64,000 bases of DNA from Pseudocercospora fijiensis CIRAD86 (GCF_000340215.1 NW_006921541.1:1647527-1711526); one strand, 5' to 3'; shown: positions 12,557 to 25,339, counted from the first letter of the stretch. The notes: generated by a model not told the origin, from the sequence alone. Program-made: numbers and translations.

Positions 12557-12994
12557 TCACACCTTCGCTGCCATCGGGGCCCAATGCTGCAGGCATTCTG
12601 ACACCGTCCCACTACATTTCCGTAAATTCGTATCGTCGTATGCTGTGACCGGCGACCGGCCAACATCGTTTGTGGCACGAAGGCCTGCCTCGATTGGCGT
12701 GCTCGGAGACGATTGCTCACCGATCGGAAGAAGTATCAATACAGGTGTAGTATACATGTAGTCTCCATCGGAGTCTTCGCCAAGGACATGCAGCTCTCGC
12801 AGCGGCGGCCTTGGCGTGGGCCGTGCAAGTTGGCAATCCTTCTCCAGACCATCGCAAATTGCGCTGAAACTGATGAAAAATGCGAAGCCAGCAAAAATTG
12901 CGCCGATGCCGCCCCCGAAGGAGAGGTACTGGCAGGAATACCGCTCTGTGCAATGCAGATTCTCTTCCAGGGCGAGCCCTATTCGTGAGCAAGG
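12557..12994 (-). CDS. Possible membrane-protein exon, unrecognised
   Basis: A frame open for 146 codons reads as cysteine-containing sequence, then a hydrophobic stretch (GGGIGAIFAGFAFFISFSAI), then an acidic and Pro/Ser-rich soluble tail. It lacks an upstream ATG. The only ATG (12757) lies after the hydrophobic segment, so a spliced upstream exon would be needed; a CTAAC plus CTACAG acceptor sits near 13.0 kb but in a different phase. It may be a real C-terminal exon, a pseudogene or chance. I do not recognise a family. Confidence 0.25.
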   Translation of the reverse strand, partial: PCSRIGLALEENLHCTERYSCQYLSFGGGIGAIFAGFAFFISFSAICDGLEKDCQLARPTPRPPLRELHVLGEDSDGDYMYTTPVLILLPIGEQSSPSTPIEAGLRATNDVGRSPVTAYDDTNLRKCSGTVSECLQHWAPMAAKV

Positions 12995-13336
12995 TCACCT
13001 CAACAAGGCTGTAGAAGATGTTAGCAGATGTTCAAAGTGTGGGGGTGGATGGGGAGACGTGCTAAGTTATGGAAAGGGAAGAGGAAGCTCAACCTTTGCG
13101 ACTTCGAAAGATGAGCTGCTGAGATTACGCTAAGCACTAGCGCGGCGCTAGGGAGTCAGTGCTGGAGAATACCCGCGTAATTGGTGTCATGATGTAGACC
13201 TTAGCATGGGTCAGAGGCCGAGTACAAACAAGACTGTTCCGCGACGCATCACGACGCGTCCTCCCGAGCTTCGTCAAGACTGAAAGACGTATCACCATAC
13301 AGCATCCAAACCGCAGACGCCGCCCGCACGGTCCTC

Positions 13337-13822
13337 ATGGCGTCGAGCAACGCAGAAGTAACGATCCCAGAAACCATAGGTGGTTTCAGAATCCGACATC
13401 AGAACGACAAATGCCACACGTGCGGCAACAAGAGCGCAAGTGACGCGCTACTCATGTGCAGTAAATGTCACTGGGCTCTATACTGCGACGCCTCCTGCCA
13501 AAAGGCACACTGGGAGATCCACAAGCGGGAATGCAAGGTCCTGACATCCAACCCTAAGGCATGTTCCGGACCACCTTATACATCTCGTCAAATGGTTAAT
13601 AGCGATGTACAGAAACTCAGGATCGGCTTTGGGCATGGATTTGATCATGTGCGAGAGGTCATGGAGTGCATTCGACGAGCAGGGCTCAACCATACGGTCA
13701 AGACCCTGTGTCTCACGCAACTTTACAACGCAGCGGAGGGCACGACCGTCTACATATTCGAGGAGCCAATGGATAGCAAGGACTTCCAGAACAGGGTGTG
13801 GTCCTGCAGACGAGAGGACTAG
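13337..13822 (+). CDS. MYND zinc-finger protein
   Basis: A 161-residue single-exon protein. Residues about 30-72 form a MYND finger: CHTCGN, then CSKCHWALYCDASCQ and HWEIHKREC, with all expected Cys/His ligands. MYND fingers bind proline-rich partners and are often found in transcriptional regulators. The C-terminal 90 residues have no domain I recognise. The reading frame ends abruptly after CRRED. Another open frame with reasonable composition continues at 13871-14068, so the gene may once have been longer or may have an unrecognised intron. Confidence 0.75.
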   Translation: MASSNAEVTIPETIGGFRIRHQNDKCHTCGNKSASDALLMCSKCHWALYCDASCQKAHWEIHKRECKVLTSNPKACSGPPYTSRQMVNSDVQKLRIGFGHGFDHVREVMECIRRAGLNHTVKTLCLTQLYNAAEGTTVYIFEEPMDSKDFQNRVWSCRRED

Positions 13823-13870
13823 AATCTGCCCGTTGACTGCAGCTCCTGGCAGCACAGAGAGCACCAATCG

Positions 13871-14720
13871 ATGCTTCAAGTCGCTATCGATGACACTGAT
13901 CTCGGTCACCCTTCATACTCGCGCATGTGGATAGCACGCATTCTTGGCATACTCTTTGGAGCTCATGCATCGCCGCTATGCGACATCAAGAGCCGTAGGA
14001 CCAACCCGTGGCGATACGCAATTCCATTCTTGTTCCAGCCAACTCCGCCACGGGGCATGTTGTCGAAATAAGCGCTTTTTCGGATGTCTAATAATATGCC
14101 ACGCAACAGCTTTTCCTGGGCCCAAGAGTGTTTTCGTGACACGAGCAATAGGGCTCAAGTTTCGCCAAGACTCAGCTCCTCCACCGCCTGCACGTTCGGA
14201 ATGAATCGCATTGGCGCCAAGAGCGACAGTGGTCTCGAGGCGATATTGCGCCGACGCACTACGACTTTGAGGGTGCTATCAGAGGTTCTCCGAACGACCT
14301 GCAGTGGCAGTGGAATGAAAGGCACCATGGAAAAGGCCGGTTTCAAGAACATTCAAGTCCAGCGATACGATATTCCAGTCAGCGGCCATATGGCTGCAAA
14401 TTCCGAAACAAAAGCTCAGGGATATGCATGAGCAGTCTACGATATCATCCTTCGACGTGCTGCGACCTCTTTCGGTCTTGACCATGCCGATCTGACTGCT
14501 ATCTTGGAAGAGAAAGACGGCACCCTGCCCGCAACATCTAGTATCCATTCCAGATTCTACATCGGCCCAGGTACAATCAGCTCATTAATCAACAACCTCG
14601 CACCTAAATTAATCCCAGATCCCTCAAAGCGAACAAAATCTTTACACCGTTAAAATCCGACCAATTATGGAAAGTCTTCCGAGTTAAAATCCACTACGAC
14701 AAATGAAGGTACTGCCACCC
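13871..14720 (+). pseudogene. Gene remains downstream of the MYND gene
   Basis: Several short coherent pieces lie in shifting frames. One is 13871-14068. Another near 14.31-14.57 kb contains MEKAGFKNIQVQRYDIPV, which resembles the C-terminal region of SAM-dependent methyltransferases, a TGA stop at 14429-14431, then FGLDHADLTAILEEKDG in the same frame. A last piece lies near 14.65-14.70 kb. No continuous gene can be built with plausible introns. The methyltransferase suggestion is weak. Confidence 0.3.
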
Positions 14721-14824
14721 GGAGTCACAACAGAGGAATCAGCCGAATGGAAAAACGATTTCGTGGCGGGATGTTCTCAGCTTACATCTCCGTTGACTGC
14801 TACAGCAATCATCATCATCCCGCA

Positions 14825-15049
14825 CTAAGCATTCAACGGCCCAGCTCCTCCATCCGAAAGCGTCCCATCTTCAACGAATCAGCTCTACTCAAGGAATACA
14901 AAGTGGAGTTGAGTTGAGGGACACTTACCATCTGCGGTCTCGAGTGATCTGGCGCGCGGCTTTGGAGTTGGTTTTCTATGGTCGCTTTCTGCCGGCTCGG
15001 CCAAAACCTTGAGTGCAAGAAGACTGATCAGAAGTGCGAGGATTTGCAT
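14825..15049 (-). CDS. Small secreted peptide, cysteine-free
   Basis: Exons 15049-14929 and 14868-14825, with a 60-bp intron (GTAAGT...GAAG), encode 54 residues. The start MQILALLISLLALKVLAEP is a typical signal peptide with probable cleavage near residue 18. The mature part is short, with a basic Lys/Arg/Pro segment (RKPTPKPRAR) and an acidic glycine-rich end. It has no cysteine, unlike many fungal effectors. The PRAR dibasic-like stretch could be a processing site (inference). Without the intron the frame reads on to an unrelated 60-residue product. Function unknown. Confidence 0.5.
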
Positions 15050-15494
15050 TTTGAAGGGGGAAAGAAAAAACAATTGAATTGAGATGGTTGTAGAGGGTTC
15101 AAGTGTCAAGATTGACTAGAACGAGCTCCTGATGCTGTTCTCCAACATGTGCTCCCGCACAGCATCTTATACAAATTCCTTCCTTCGTTACGCGCGCCAT
15201 TGAAGCCGCGTGATATCGATTTCCAAGAATTCGATCGAGGCTCCGCGAAAATAGAAAGAAGGTCGTATACTTGGCCAAGATCCGGACGAGGTAATCATAG
15301 CAAGAATTGTTCGAGCTCTCGACAGATGCGAGTCTGCTTCTTCGATAGAGTGCATCATGTCATGGAACAACAGCTGTATGGTGACTGGTTTTGGTTTGAT
15401 CCATGCCAACTTGGCATGCGCGTCATCCGGCTCGAACCCAGTCTATAAAAGAGTTTGGTGCATGCATCCTGGCTTCAGGGTCGTGTTCATGTGA

Positions 15495-15779
15495 TTAGGG
15501 CCCGGATTTGGAAATGGTGTTCCAATTCAGGTCGAGCAGCTGTGCGCGAATGCCAGGTCTCGTTGTGATACTTGATTTCTCTATGAGATTCGCTGTGGTG
15601 TCGTTCACCAGCCTCCCCGACCGGAAATGGGGATCGTCGCCAGTGTCGAGAGCATCTCTTACCCCTGTAAAGACGTCTCCTAGAGAAGAAGTGCTATGCT
15701 TGGCATGCGAGACCGCCGCGTAGGGGTCCTGTAACCACCGTGTAGCATAATGCATGTCTATGGACAGTATGTACTTCAT
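15495..15779 (-). CDS. Uncertain 94-residue ORF
   Basis: An open frame starts over the stop codon of the upstream hydratase gene and runs 94 codons on the same strand. The composition is protein-like, with blocks such as SLGDVFTGVRDALDTGDD and RAQLLDLNWNTI. No domain is recognised. It may be a separate small gene, or 3' untranslated sequence of the hydratase transcript. Confidence 0.25.
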   Translation of the reverse strand: MKYILSIDMHYATRWLQDPYAAVSHAKHSTSSLGDVFTGVRDALDTGDDPHFRSGRLVNDTTANLIEKSSITTRPGIRAQLLDLNWNTISKSGP

Positions 15780-16775
15780 CTGCCCTTGAAAACGGGCTTC
15801 CTCTTTTCACCGAAAGCCTTCAGCGCCTCCGTCCTGTCCTGAGTGTGCAAAATAGTCTCATACGCAGCATTCTCGCTCTCTTCACCCTTCTCCCAACCAT
15901 TAACAGCTTGCATTGCAGCACGAATAGCGATAGGACCGCCTTCGCAGATAGTCTTCGCCAACTCAACCGCCTGCTCAAAAACCTTGCCTCTTGCCACACC
16001 GGCACCATTCAGCTCATCTTCCGAAATCTGCACCAGTCGATCACACAAGCCAATAAAATACGCTTCTTCTCCTGACACCCGTCTCCCAGTAAGAATCATA
16101 TCTCTTGCACGACTCTGTCCAATGATGGCAGGAAGTCTATATGTTCCACCTCCACCTGGAATGATGGCGAGTCTCGTCTCCGGCAAGCCCAGCGAAGCTG
16201 TCGAAGCAAGGACGCGGAAATGCGTGCATAGAGCTAGCTCGAGGCCGCCTCCGAAGGCCGTGCTACCGATGGCAGAGATGGTCGGGATGGGCAGGGACGC
16301 GAGGCGGGTAAAGGTAGTTCGTAAATTTCTGAGGAACTCGCGTGTGCTGGATAGCACAAGATCTCAGCCATGAGCGCAAAAAGTCAAAGTGTCTTGCCTG
16401 GGCTCACTCTTCTTCAGTGAACGTCAGACGCTCCTTCAAGTCGGCTCCAGCGCAGAAGGCATCATCGCTCTCGGACGCTAGGATCAGCGCTCGAGTGCTG
16501 CCCTTCCCGCCTTCGGCGTGGACTTGGTCTACGATGCCGCGAAGCTCGGAGAGGAGCTGTCGGCTGATGGCATTGCGGGCCTTGGGTCGGTTCAATGACA
16601 CCACGGTGATTTCACCTGCGTGTGGGGCTTTGATGGTGGATAATTTGATGGGCGAGGACAGGCTGCCTCCGGATGAGCTGCTGTAGAATGCGACAGGAGC
16701 TTTGTGCCATTGCCGTTGCCGCAAGAGTCGCGAGCAGCCTAGAGGAGGCCGCACCGTGAGAGACATGGTGAACAC
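15776..16775 (-). CDS. Mitochondrial enoyl-CoA hydratase, AUH/methylglutaconyl-CoA hydratase-like
   Basis: A crotonase-superfamily enzyme expected to hydrate 3-methylglutaconyl-CoA in mitochondrial leucine breakdown. Exons 16775-16408 and 16346-15776, with a 61-bp intron (GTGAGC...CCAG), give 312 residues. The N-terminus is Arg/Ser-rich without acidic residues, like a mitochondrial presequence. The first oxyanion-hole block is FCAGADLKER and the second is GSTAFGGGLELALCTHFRV. The catalytic region LGLPETRLAIIPGGGGTYRL carries the Glu used by hydratases. The C-terminal helices end at KAFGEKRKPVFKGR, a usual crotonase ending. The splice joins TFTEE to DTREFLRNLR in frame. Confidence 0.9.
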
Positions 16776-16839
16776 ATGTCGTCACTAGGAGGGAATAGGC
16801 AGTTTGGCTAGGAGGTAGCAGCAAGGAATCCAAAGGAAG

Positions 16840-17340
16840 CTAACCCCCTTGCGGGGAAACGCACTAGGAGGTCATTTGAAGTATACTAGGACAGTACAGA
16901 GACTATAGAGACCTATTTACTACTATGTATAGTATTTAATCTAGTAGTTTCTTTAACTACTATATAAGCTTATTACTAGAGCCTTTTTAAGACTCTTTTT
17001 TAGACTCCTTTTTATTATTCTAGCTAGTATTAGTAGTATATATAAATTATCTAGTAGATACGTCTATTCCTAGCGCTATAGTCTTTTTTTAAACTAAAAT
17101 AGTATAAAATAAATATACTATCTTTAATAGCTCTTAGAAGCCTAATCTAGCTATTAAAACCTAATATAAGTAAAGTCTTCTATCTAGCCTTAGCGATAGT
17201 TATATAAAGATCTTGTAGGATAAAGATATAGTTTAGTAGATAGTAGTATGTTTTGTTTTATAATCTTATAGAATAAAGATATAGGCTAGTAGATAGCAGT
17301 ATATTTTATTTTATAGTTAGTCGCTTATTATACGTATAGC
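16840..17340. repeat. AT-rich RIP-type flank with a 53-bp tandem repeat
   Basis: The sequence turns AT-rich and CA/TG-poor just after the hydratase promoter. Two direct copies of a 53-bp unit start at about 17220 and 17273 (ATAAAGATATAG...). No gene is seen. It is probably older repeat DNA into which the gypsy element inserted. Confidence 0.55.
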
Positions 17341-17686
17341 TATTACGGATCTAATTGGTTAGAGTCCTTATATAATCTTAGAGCGACGCTAAGACTAGTA
17401 GGCTAAGCTATCGCTCTATCTTACTAGGAGCGATAGGAGCGGTCGAGAGCGATAGCGTCGCTTACGTCGCTTACGACTATAGACAAGATATCTCCTTTGT
17501 ATTTAGGAACGCCGGAATACCCTTATAGCTCGAGGCGTTTAACTTATGTTACCTACTTACTAATTAGAATTACCTTTATAGTAATTATTCTATCTCTGCC
17601 TTCTACTTATATTAGCCTCTCTAAAGAAGCCTCGGCTTGTACGTAATAAGAAGTTACCTAACGATCTGTCGCGAGTAACCGTAACA
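17341..17686 (+). repeat. 5' LTR of the gypsy element
   Basis: 346 bp, beginning TATTACGG (from an original TGTTACGG) and ending CCGTAACA. It is about 96% identical to the 3' LTR. I count about 13 differences, all but one of them transitions, which fits RIP acting independently on the two copies. Confidence 0.92.
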
Positions 17687-17749
17687 CTTTAAACGCCCTT
17701 AGGATAAGTACCTTATTACAAGTCGGAAGGGGAACTCCCGCCCCTAGCG

Positions 17750-18640
17750 AGATAGGCAGTACTCGACGTACTACCTCTAGTATTAGTAATATACTAGGAA
17801 CCTATACCGGAAACGATTCTCTTAAGATCGGAAAGCTAGACTTTTATTATAGCGACCGAGACAAGTTCGATACCTAGGTTAGCTAGATAGATATATATTT
17901 CATATTTAACTAGGTTTAAGATAACTTAAAGCTAGTCTTCGTAACGACGTTTACACGAGGCAGGGCTTAGCATTAGGTTAAACCATTTCTTAGGACCTAT
18001 CTAGATAGCAACGGGACCGACAATTCGGATAGAATCTTCGCAAGCTACGAAAATCTTAAGCGTGCGATAAAGAAGGTCTTTAAATCTTCTAACGAGGTTG
18101 CTACTATAGTTAGGGTTATCTAACACTTAACTTAGAAGGGGTTATATGCCGATTACGCCGCTAAATTTTAGGAATACGCCTAACTTACGGATTAGGACGA
18201 CGAAGCTCTTATAATAATATATCGGCGAGGTCTTAAGGATAACGTTAAAGACGAGCTTATACGCGATAGTAGAAAAATAGATAATATAGGAACATTAGTT
18301 AAGGTTACGATCGATCTCGACGATAGGCTCTACGAACGAGCTTTAGAACGACGTTACGATTCTAAGACTTCTAGAAAAGCTAGTTATACTCCTAGATACG
18401 ATAATAGACGAAACTATAGTACCTACGATAAACTAAAGAGGAACAACTACTACGGTGCGCAACTAATAGAGCTAGACGCTACTTAGAAGGGTCGAGCAAT
18501 TAAAGGAAGAAAAGGTAAGAGTTCGCCTAAGAAAGTAGGAAGATTAACTTACTATACGTATAGCAAGGAAGGCTATATAGCACGGAACTGCCGCGGTAAG
18601 AATATAGTACGACGCGAACAGTTTAATATAATATAACAAA
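17750..18640 (+). pseudogene. gag remnant with CCHC zinc knuckle
   Basis: A capsid-like plus-strand frame with in-frame stops. Near 18548-18597 it reads YYTYSKEGYIARNCRG, a CCHC knuckle in which ligand codons have mutated (Cys/His to Tyr by G-to-A or C-to-T change). This identifies the nucleocapsid end of gag. Confidence 0.75.
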
Positions 18641-19669
18641 AGGACTCGGGTAGAGAAGGCTACCGAATAATAGTAGAGCTATACTCTATTAATAACGCGC
18701 CGAGGAACTACGTAGAGGTCGTAAAGAAAGAGCTACGACAAATCTATATAATAGTACGACGATAAGAACCTATATATAGAACCCTTTACTAGAGATTCTG
18801 TTATAACGACTAATACTAAATTTATTATTCTACTAAAATAGAAGTAGGATTCTTCCCTTAGATTAGGCGACTCGTACGAGAAGATGCGAAATCTTAGTTA
18901 GAAGAAGAAACGATTAATAAATCTTACTTAGACGCCGACGATAAAGAAAACCGAGATCCGGAAGCTTTATTCCCTCCCGGGGAGGAGTTAGGAGCTATCC
19001 TAGAAGTACCGGAGTCCTCTTAGTAAGAGGAGGAACAGTAAGAAGATTTAGAAGGAAGTCTAGACACCGAGGAAGAGACTACGAATAAAGAAAGTAAAGA
19101 CGAATTCGGGATTAATAACGATACGATCCTTACGTTTATAATAGATATACCTATAGCAGCGCGAACAATCGCCTTATATTTAGTACGCAAATACGAGGAA
19201 ATGTTTCTAAAGGTTAACGGACAACGGAAGGTAGATCCTATCTAATTTAATTATTTCTAGATAAGCCTACAAGCAAAATTCTAGAATTACCCCCGGATAC
19301 CTATAGACTATACGTACTATAACTTTATTACGGAGCGAGTACCGATAGGAAGTATAATTACGCCTTACGGATACGTCCTACCCGACGAAAGGACGATTAT
19401 TACTTAAGAGATACGTTAGACGGTCTAGCGATTAAATTAGCAATACCGAAAGGCTATAGTAGCGTAGGGACGGGATGTATATAACGATACCCTCGAGGAA
19501 AAATTATATACCGAAGAAGCACGAACGGTAGGACTACGGATCCGTAACTAGTTAGAACAACGTTAGGCTACTAATTAGTCGGGAAACGGACTAACTCTCT
19601 AGATTAGAGCGTTCTAAGAGAGTTCCTTAATACCGAAAGCGCTTAAGTATTAATAGTAGTCTTCTGTAT

Positions 19670-20016
19670 AAAAGTTATCGTTAACGGGCACCCGACGAGT
19701 ATATTAATAGATTCCGGAGCGAGCGGGAATTTTGCCTCCGAATTATTCGTTAAAAGCCGAGGGATCGTAACCCGAAGCAGAAAAGAAGGAGCGTATAAAC
19801 TTATAGCAGTAGATAGGTTACTGCTACCTAGTATAGAACGAGAAACGATACCGTTACTACTAGCTATCTAATAGTACTACGAAGAGATTGTCTTAGATAT
19901 TACTAACATAGCTAGTTATAATATTGTATTAGGTATACCTTAGTTAAGAAAGTATAACTTAGTCGTAGACTAGAAAAGAGGAGTACTTACATTTAAGGAA
20001 TGCGACTATATAATCG
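19670..20016 (+). pseudogene. Retroviral-type aspartic protease remnant
   Basis: A frame reading VNGHPTSILIDSGASGNF carries the active-site DSGA motif (near 19710). The downstream Ile-Val-Leu-Gly block (SYNIVLGIP) matches the second conserved protease motif. The frame runs up to the LINE insertion point at about 20017-20028. One or two TAG codons break it. Confidence 0.8.
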
Positions 20017-20028
20017 GCATTCAACCTA

Positions 20029-23000
20029 TATAGATAGATAGATATTTCATTTGCCTGTTGTAGTGCCTTTCGGCCTATGCAGGTCTGTTTCTATGTATTG
20101 TTTTAGGTAGGAAACTAACTTAGTTAGTAAAAACCTCCCTCCTATCCTATTTATAAGTGTTGATCTTCCTTGTTTCCTTGTTCTCCTTCCTCTAGGATAT
20201 ACTAGTGTTATAGTTGTTACCCTCTAACTACCTTGCCTACTGCCCTACCCTTCTTTCCCCCTCTTCTTCCCTCCTTCTTATCTACTCCTTAGTTTCCCTT
20301 GCTAGTACGAATTGTTGTATAAATCCTTGTTTAATGATCTACTTCACTATCCTCTTTAGGTCTTCTTTACTCTAGATTAGTTTATCGTATTCCCTTTCTA
20401 TTGCTTTTAGTCTCTAATTACTTCTGCCTTCTAACTATTAAGGGCAGACTAGTAGTATATACTTAGGGTTCTAAGATTGGTAGCTATATTAGTAAGCTTT
20501 CCTAGGACGTTTCTTCTAAATAGGTAAGATCTGAATCTAATGTATTTAGATCTGATTTAGATAGCTAGGCTTGCCTCGGCCCTATTTAGGTCCTTATAGA
20601 GCTAGTAGTTATATTGACCAAATTTGATTAGTGCCTTTAGGGTTCCTAGTCTAACTTGTGTTTTGTTCTATTCCTACTCCTATAGGTATCTAGCAATTGA
20701 TTCTGCTAAGCTTTGTTTCTCTCCCTTTAGTTTATCTTCCTTTAGCCTTGTATTTAGTCCCTAAAGCTCTTTCTCTAGCATTTCTCTTGTTAAGACTCTA
20801 TATTGCTCTAGGTCTTTAACTTTCTAGGGAGTTATTTATAGTCTGTCTCGCCTCCTAGTCCTAATGTACTAGGCTTTTATCTTGTCTAGTGCCTTTTAGA
20901 TAGTCTATTAGGCTAGGTATTCTATTGTCTTTGCTATATATTAGTGTCTTAGTCCCTTGAAGTATTGTTTAACTAGTAGGACCCCTAATTCCATTTCCAC
21001 TACCCTTGTTAGTATAGTTTTGTATGCTCCTAGGATTTTCTTTAGGCTTTAGGTTTAGGACCTACTAACTAGTTGTTCAATCCTCTTTAGTATTTTCTCC
21101 TAGGCTGTCTATATCTGTACTCTATATAGCATTGCTAGCTTAACAATTGCTTTGTATATAACTTTAGCTTTCTCGAATATAGCCCCCTATATAGAGGCTA
21201 TAAGCCTATTAATGGATTGTATATTAGTATCTACCCTCTACTTTGCCTTCTTTACTTGTAGTCCCTAATTCAGTTTTAGATCTAGCTAGATCCCTAGTAC
21301 CCTAAGCTCTGCTAATAGTTAGGTTTCAAAGCCTTAGATAGTGATTGATTGCTTTATATTATAGGTTGATTTAGCCTTACTAAAGTAGATAAGCTAGTAC
21401 TTTTCTAGAGCGAATTTTACTCTATACCTCCTTGCCTATTTTTTACACTCCTAGTGCTTCTCTTCTAGGATCTTATAGTTAGTTTCTATTGTCTTAGACT
21501 AGGCTAGGATATTCGTATCATCTACAAACCCTAATGCTAATATGTTTTTTAATTCTAGGAGTAGGAGTAGGTCTACTATAAAGATAAGGAAGAGGATTAG
21601 GGAGAGTATTAATCCTTAGGGGATTCCCTTTTTAGTTAGTATTAGGTCTGATTTGAATTTGCCTAGAATAAGCTATATTAATCTTTCCTATAGGAAGGAC
21701 TAGATAAATTGGACTATCTAGTTTAGTATAGCTTTCTGTTTAAGTATATATAGGAGCCTTTTATAGGAGACATTGTTAAAGGCTCCTAAGATATTAAGGG
21801 AGAGGAGGGTTGCTACCTAGTTTTAACTATAGTGCTAGATATGCTTGATCTGTTCTGTAATTAGTTTTATAGCTATTAGTATTGACCTCTTCTTTCTTCC
21901 TCCTATCTAGCCTTTAGGAAGGATATTCCTTTCCTCGGCAAAGGTTATTAGCCTTTTAGCGACAATTTTTTCTAGCACCTTGCCTATTATATTAAGTAGG
22001 GCTATTAGTCTATAAGCCTTAAGCTGTATATAGTCTTCCTTCTAGGGCTTCCTTAGCACTACTATTAGGGACTTCCTAAATAGTCTTAGGTAGTGTCCTA
22101 GTACTAGGCTTTGTGAAAAGATATTAGCTAGTACTAGGGCTAGCCCCTTCCTATATACTTTTAGAAGTTTGTTATAGATCTTGTCTTCTCCTAGTGCCTT
22201 ATTACCTAGAATTTTCTTTAGGATCCTTTTAATAGTTTCGGGTTTGACCTAGGTGTCTCTTAGTATACCTAGTAGTAGAGTCTCTTGTTCTATCTCCCTT
22301 ATATCTAATAGGTCTGCTTATACTTTTCTATAGAAGAAGTATTGGCCTAGGGCTCTTACTTTCCCTTCTATTATAGTCTACATTTATCCTTGTTAGTCTA
22401 TAATGTCCGGGAATTGTAGTAGCATGTCCTTATCCTGTTTAGGTCTCCTTACCTATTTAGCTATCCTCTATATCTCCTCTAGTTTTTTTGTAATTATTCC
22501 TATTATAGATCTCTATTCTTGTATCTTATCTTTCTTAATCTAGATCTTCTTTTCCTAGTAGGCTTTATTATAGATGTCCTATACTTCCTAGGTATAGGTT
22601 TGTATCTACTGCCTCCTAGCCTTCCTTACTACTTTAACCTTCCTTATATACTTACTAGTCTAGTATAGTTGCTAGTATAGTAAATGTTTCTTTACTAGGG
22701 TATGCTTTCTAGCTACCTGTTTTAGGATTCCTGTTAGTTCTTCTACTGCTTTGTTAATGTCCTCTAGCCTTAGCAGGTGCTTTATTAAGAGTTCCTCTAG
22801 TTTTAGGTCCCTTTCTAGTTCCTCCCTAATCCTACCCTATTAGGTACCCTTCTAGTTAAGCTTCTCCTCTAGTTCCCTTTCCTAATTGGCTTAGACATTC
22901 AGCTTAATCTGTACCGGGAAGTAGTCTAATAATTCTTCTAGTTCCTAGTTGATCCTATATCTTATAATCCTGTTCCTAATCTAATATAATATAAAGCATA

Positions 23001-24946
23001 GGTCTAGTGTGCTGCTGCTTCCTCTTGCCTCCTAAGTAATTAGTCCCTTTAGGGTAACAATTTCTATTCCTTCCCTCTCTAATATATTAATTAGTCTTCC
23101 TACTAGGAAGTAGTAAGCTAGGGTAAAGTCTAAGCCCTAGAGGGGGTAGTAGAGGTTGAAATCCCTAAGTAGGATTTAGTAGGTGTTCCCCTAGATAACT
23201 CTAGGTAGTCTTTCTAGGGTTTTTAGTTAGGTACTACTTCTTAAGTCTAGTAGTAGGTTATATATATAGTAGACTTAGAGTATACCTTAGGATGTCTCTA
23301 CTTAAACTAATGTTAGGTCCCTATTCTCCTATAGTAGAGCCTGCTAGGTTTCTATATCTATCTCCTTACTAATGTAGATGTATGTCCTTAGGGCTCCCTA
23401 GTTGTAGATAATTAGGTAGTATCTTAGGTCTTTAACTGTTGCTAGTCTCTTTATATATAGGTTGAGCTAGGGCTCTTAGATTGCAATAATATAGTGTTCT
23501 TTTAGGTTTAGTACTTAAAGGAAGCTCCTCTGTACCTTATCTTTGCTCTTGTTAATATTGTACTATATAATATTTAGTAATGTTGCAATATTTATTAGGT
23601 TTTATCTATATCATTTCCCTATAAGTTTTCCTTTAGTCTTCCCTCACTTTAGACTAACATTTAACTAAGCTTTGTCTGCCCTGCTTCCTTTCCTATAATG
23701 TTAAGGTATCTTAGTCTCCCTGGTTGCTAGTAACTCTCTTGTGCTAGTAAGGCCCTAAATGTAAACCTATTATCTTGTCTAGACCTCTTTTGTAGCACTT
23801 AGCTAGGTTGCTTCTATACCTAGCTGCCCTAGCTTATTGTATATCTTTTTAGTATATTGATTCTAGCTTCCTTTGCCTTCCTCGCTGCCTATATTCTTAC
23901 TAGGTATTCCTTCGCCTAAGAGGGGTGTCTTTTAGTATAGTATATATATCTTGCTTCTCCCTTATATACTTTGCATTCTTTGACCTAGTAATCCCCTATA
24001 TAATAGGAGTAGGTGTTGGTTGTCTTTATATACTTAGCTGCTAAGTGTCTATAGTGTTGACATTTGAAGTACTATATTATCCTGTAGTTGCTTCTATATA
24101 TCTCTGTTTCTAATCTCTTATAGTCCTAGAACAACCCCTAGTCTAGCACTATATTAGCTTGCTCTACACTCCCTACCTAGATAATTAGGGAAGACTGCTT
24201 CTTAGTCTCCTCGATTTTCCTTTTAATCTATACTACTTTTATAATCTTTAGGCCTAGGTATATAGCTTGGTTTTGTCTCTATAGGCTCTTAATATCCTGT
24301 TCTTCCTTAAAGCTTCTTATTATACTATAGGCTATAATTATGAATTGCTATTAGGAGACCTTTACTGTTTTCCCTATCTTAGTTATCTATTCTTTTTATA
24401 TTTCTAGCTTCTTTTTATTCTACTCTTATACTATAAACAGCTTAATTACCCCTTTTCCTTCGTTCCTAGCCCTAATTACCTCTTTAACTGTAATTCTTTC
24501 TACAATCTCTTTCCCTATAAGTCCTTAGATTTCCTTTTGCTCCTATAGGTCCGTAATGTAGACTCTAACTACTGTCCTCGGGGGTTTTAGCGCCTCCTAA
24601 CTAGCTACTACTGCCTAGGTACGGTAGTTTAGGCTTATTTCCTATTGTTTCTTCGTAATCTTTGCTGCGACTGTATTAGCTACCTTTATAATTACGTGGC
24701 TTGCCTAGTTGTAGATTGCTTTCAGTCCTCTAAGGAGTTCTAAGATTATTATCCTATATGCCCTCTTAGGGGTTCTTCTATCTTCCGCCTTTAGTACCTC
24801 CTCTGCCCTAGTATATAGTGCTTTCTATTCGTCCTCCCTTCCTTCTTAACTGTCTTCCCTTCGTCTCTAATTATTCGCTGCTATCCCGCCTTTCTTCTAG
24901 TTATAGGCGTTTAAGGTTTGATATAGTTACATAATTAGGTAGTTAA
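20029..24946 (-). mobile_element. Nested non-LTR retrotransposon (LINE, Tad1/I-like), antisense, RIP-inactivated
   Basis: On the minus strand, in order: an ORF1-like part with a zinc-knuckle relic YFKCQHYRHLAAKYIK near 24.05 kb, an endonuclease with RDFNLYYPL and GSSSTLDLC (near 23.0-23.2 kb), and a reverse transcriptase with GGRKRRSILIAIK, GIPQGLILSLILFLIF and FVDDTNILA (near 21.5 kb). The 3' end carries a short (TATC)n-type tail at 20028-20045. It is flanked by candidate 12-bp target duplications, GCATTCAACCTA (20017-20028) and GTGTTCAATTTA (24947-24958), which differ by four transitions. Its insertion splits the gypsy pol region. Confidence 0.85.
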
Positions 24947-25339
24947 GTGTTCAATTTAGCGCGGCTAAGCAGCTTATTAGACTTGCTAAGTTAGCGGCAA
25001 TAGAGGTCGGGATTGTATTTAACCTATATAGCGGTAGCGTTCGTAGGCAGATAAGATTAACAAACGTAGAGCGACTCGTAAGACGTTTACGTCGATAGGA
25101 ATTACGGAGAACCGTATTTAACCCGGATCGATACTACCGTTAGGTTAGGAGGGTTATAATAATAATTACGGGAAGGATAGAAGTTATACGCTATCGAAGA
25201 ATGAAACTAGAATCTCGGACCTAGACATTCCTAAAGAGTATAGTAAGTAGAAGCGACTCTTTAAAGAGGAGAGAGGCAAGGCAGCCTTACCTAAATACTA
25301 ACTATAGGATTATAAGATACACTTATAGCCTAGGAAAGA

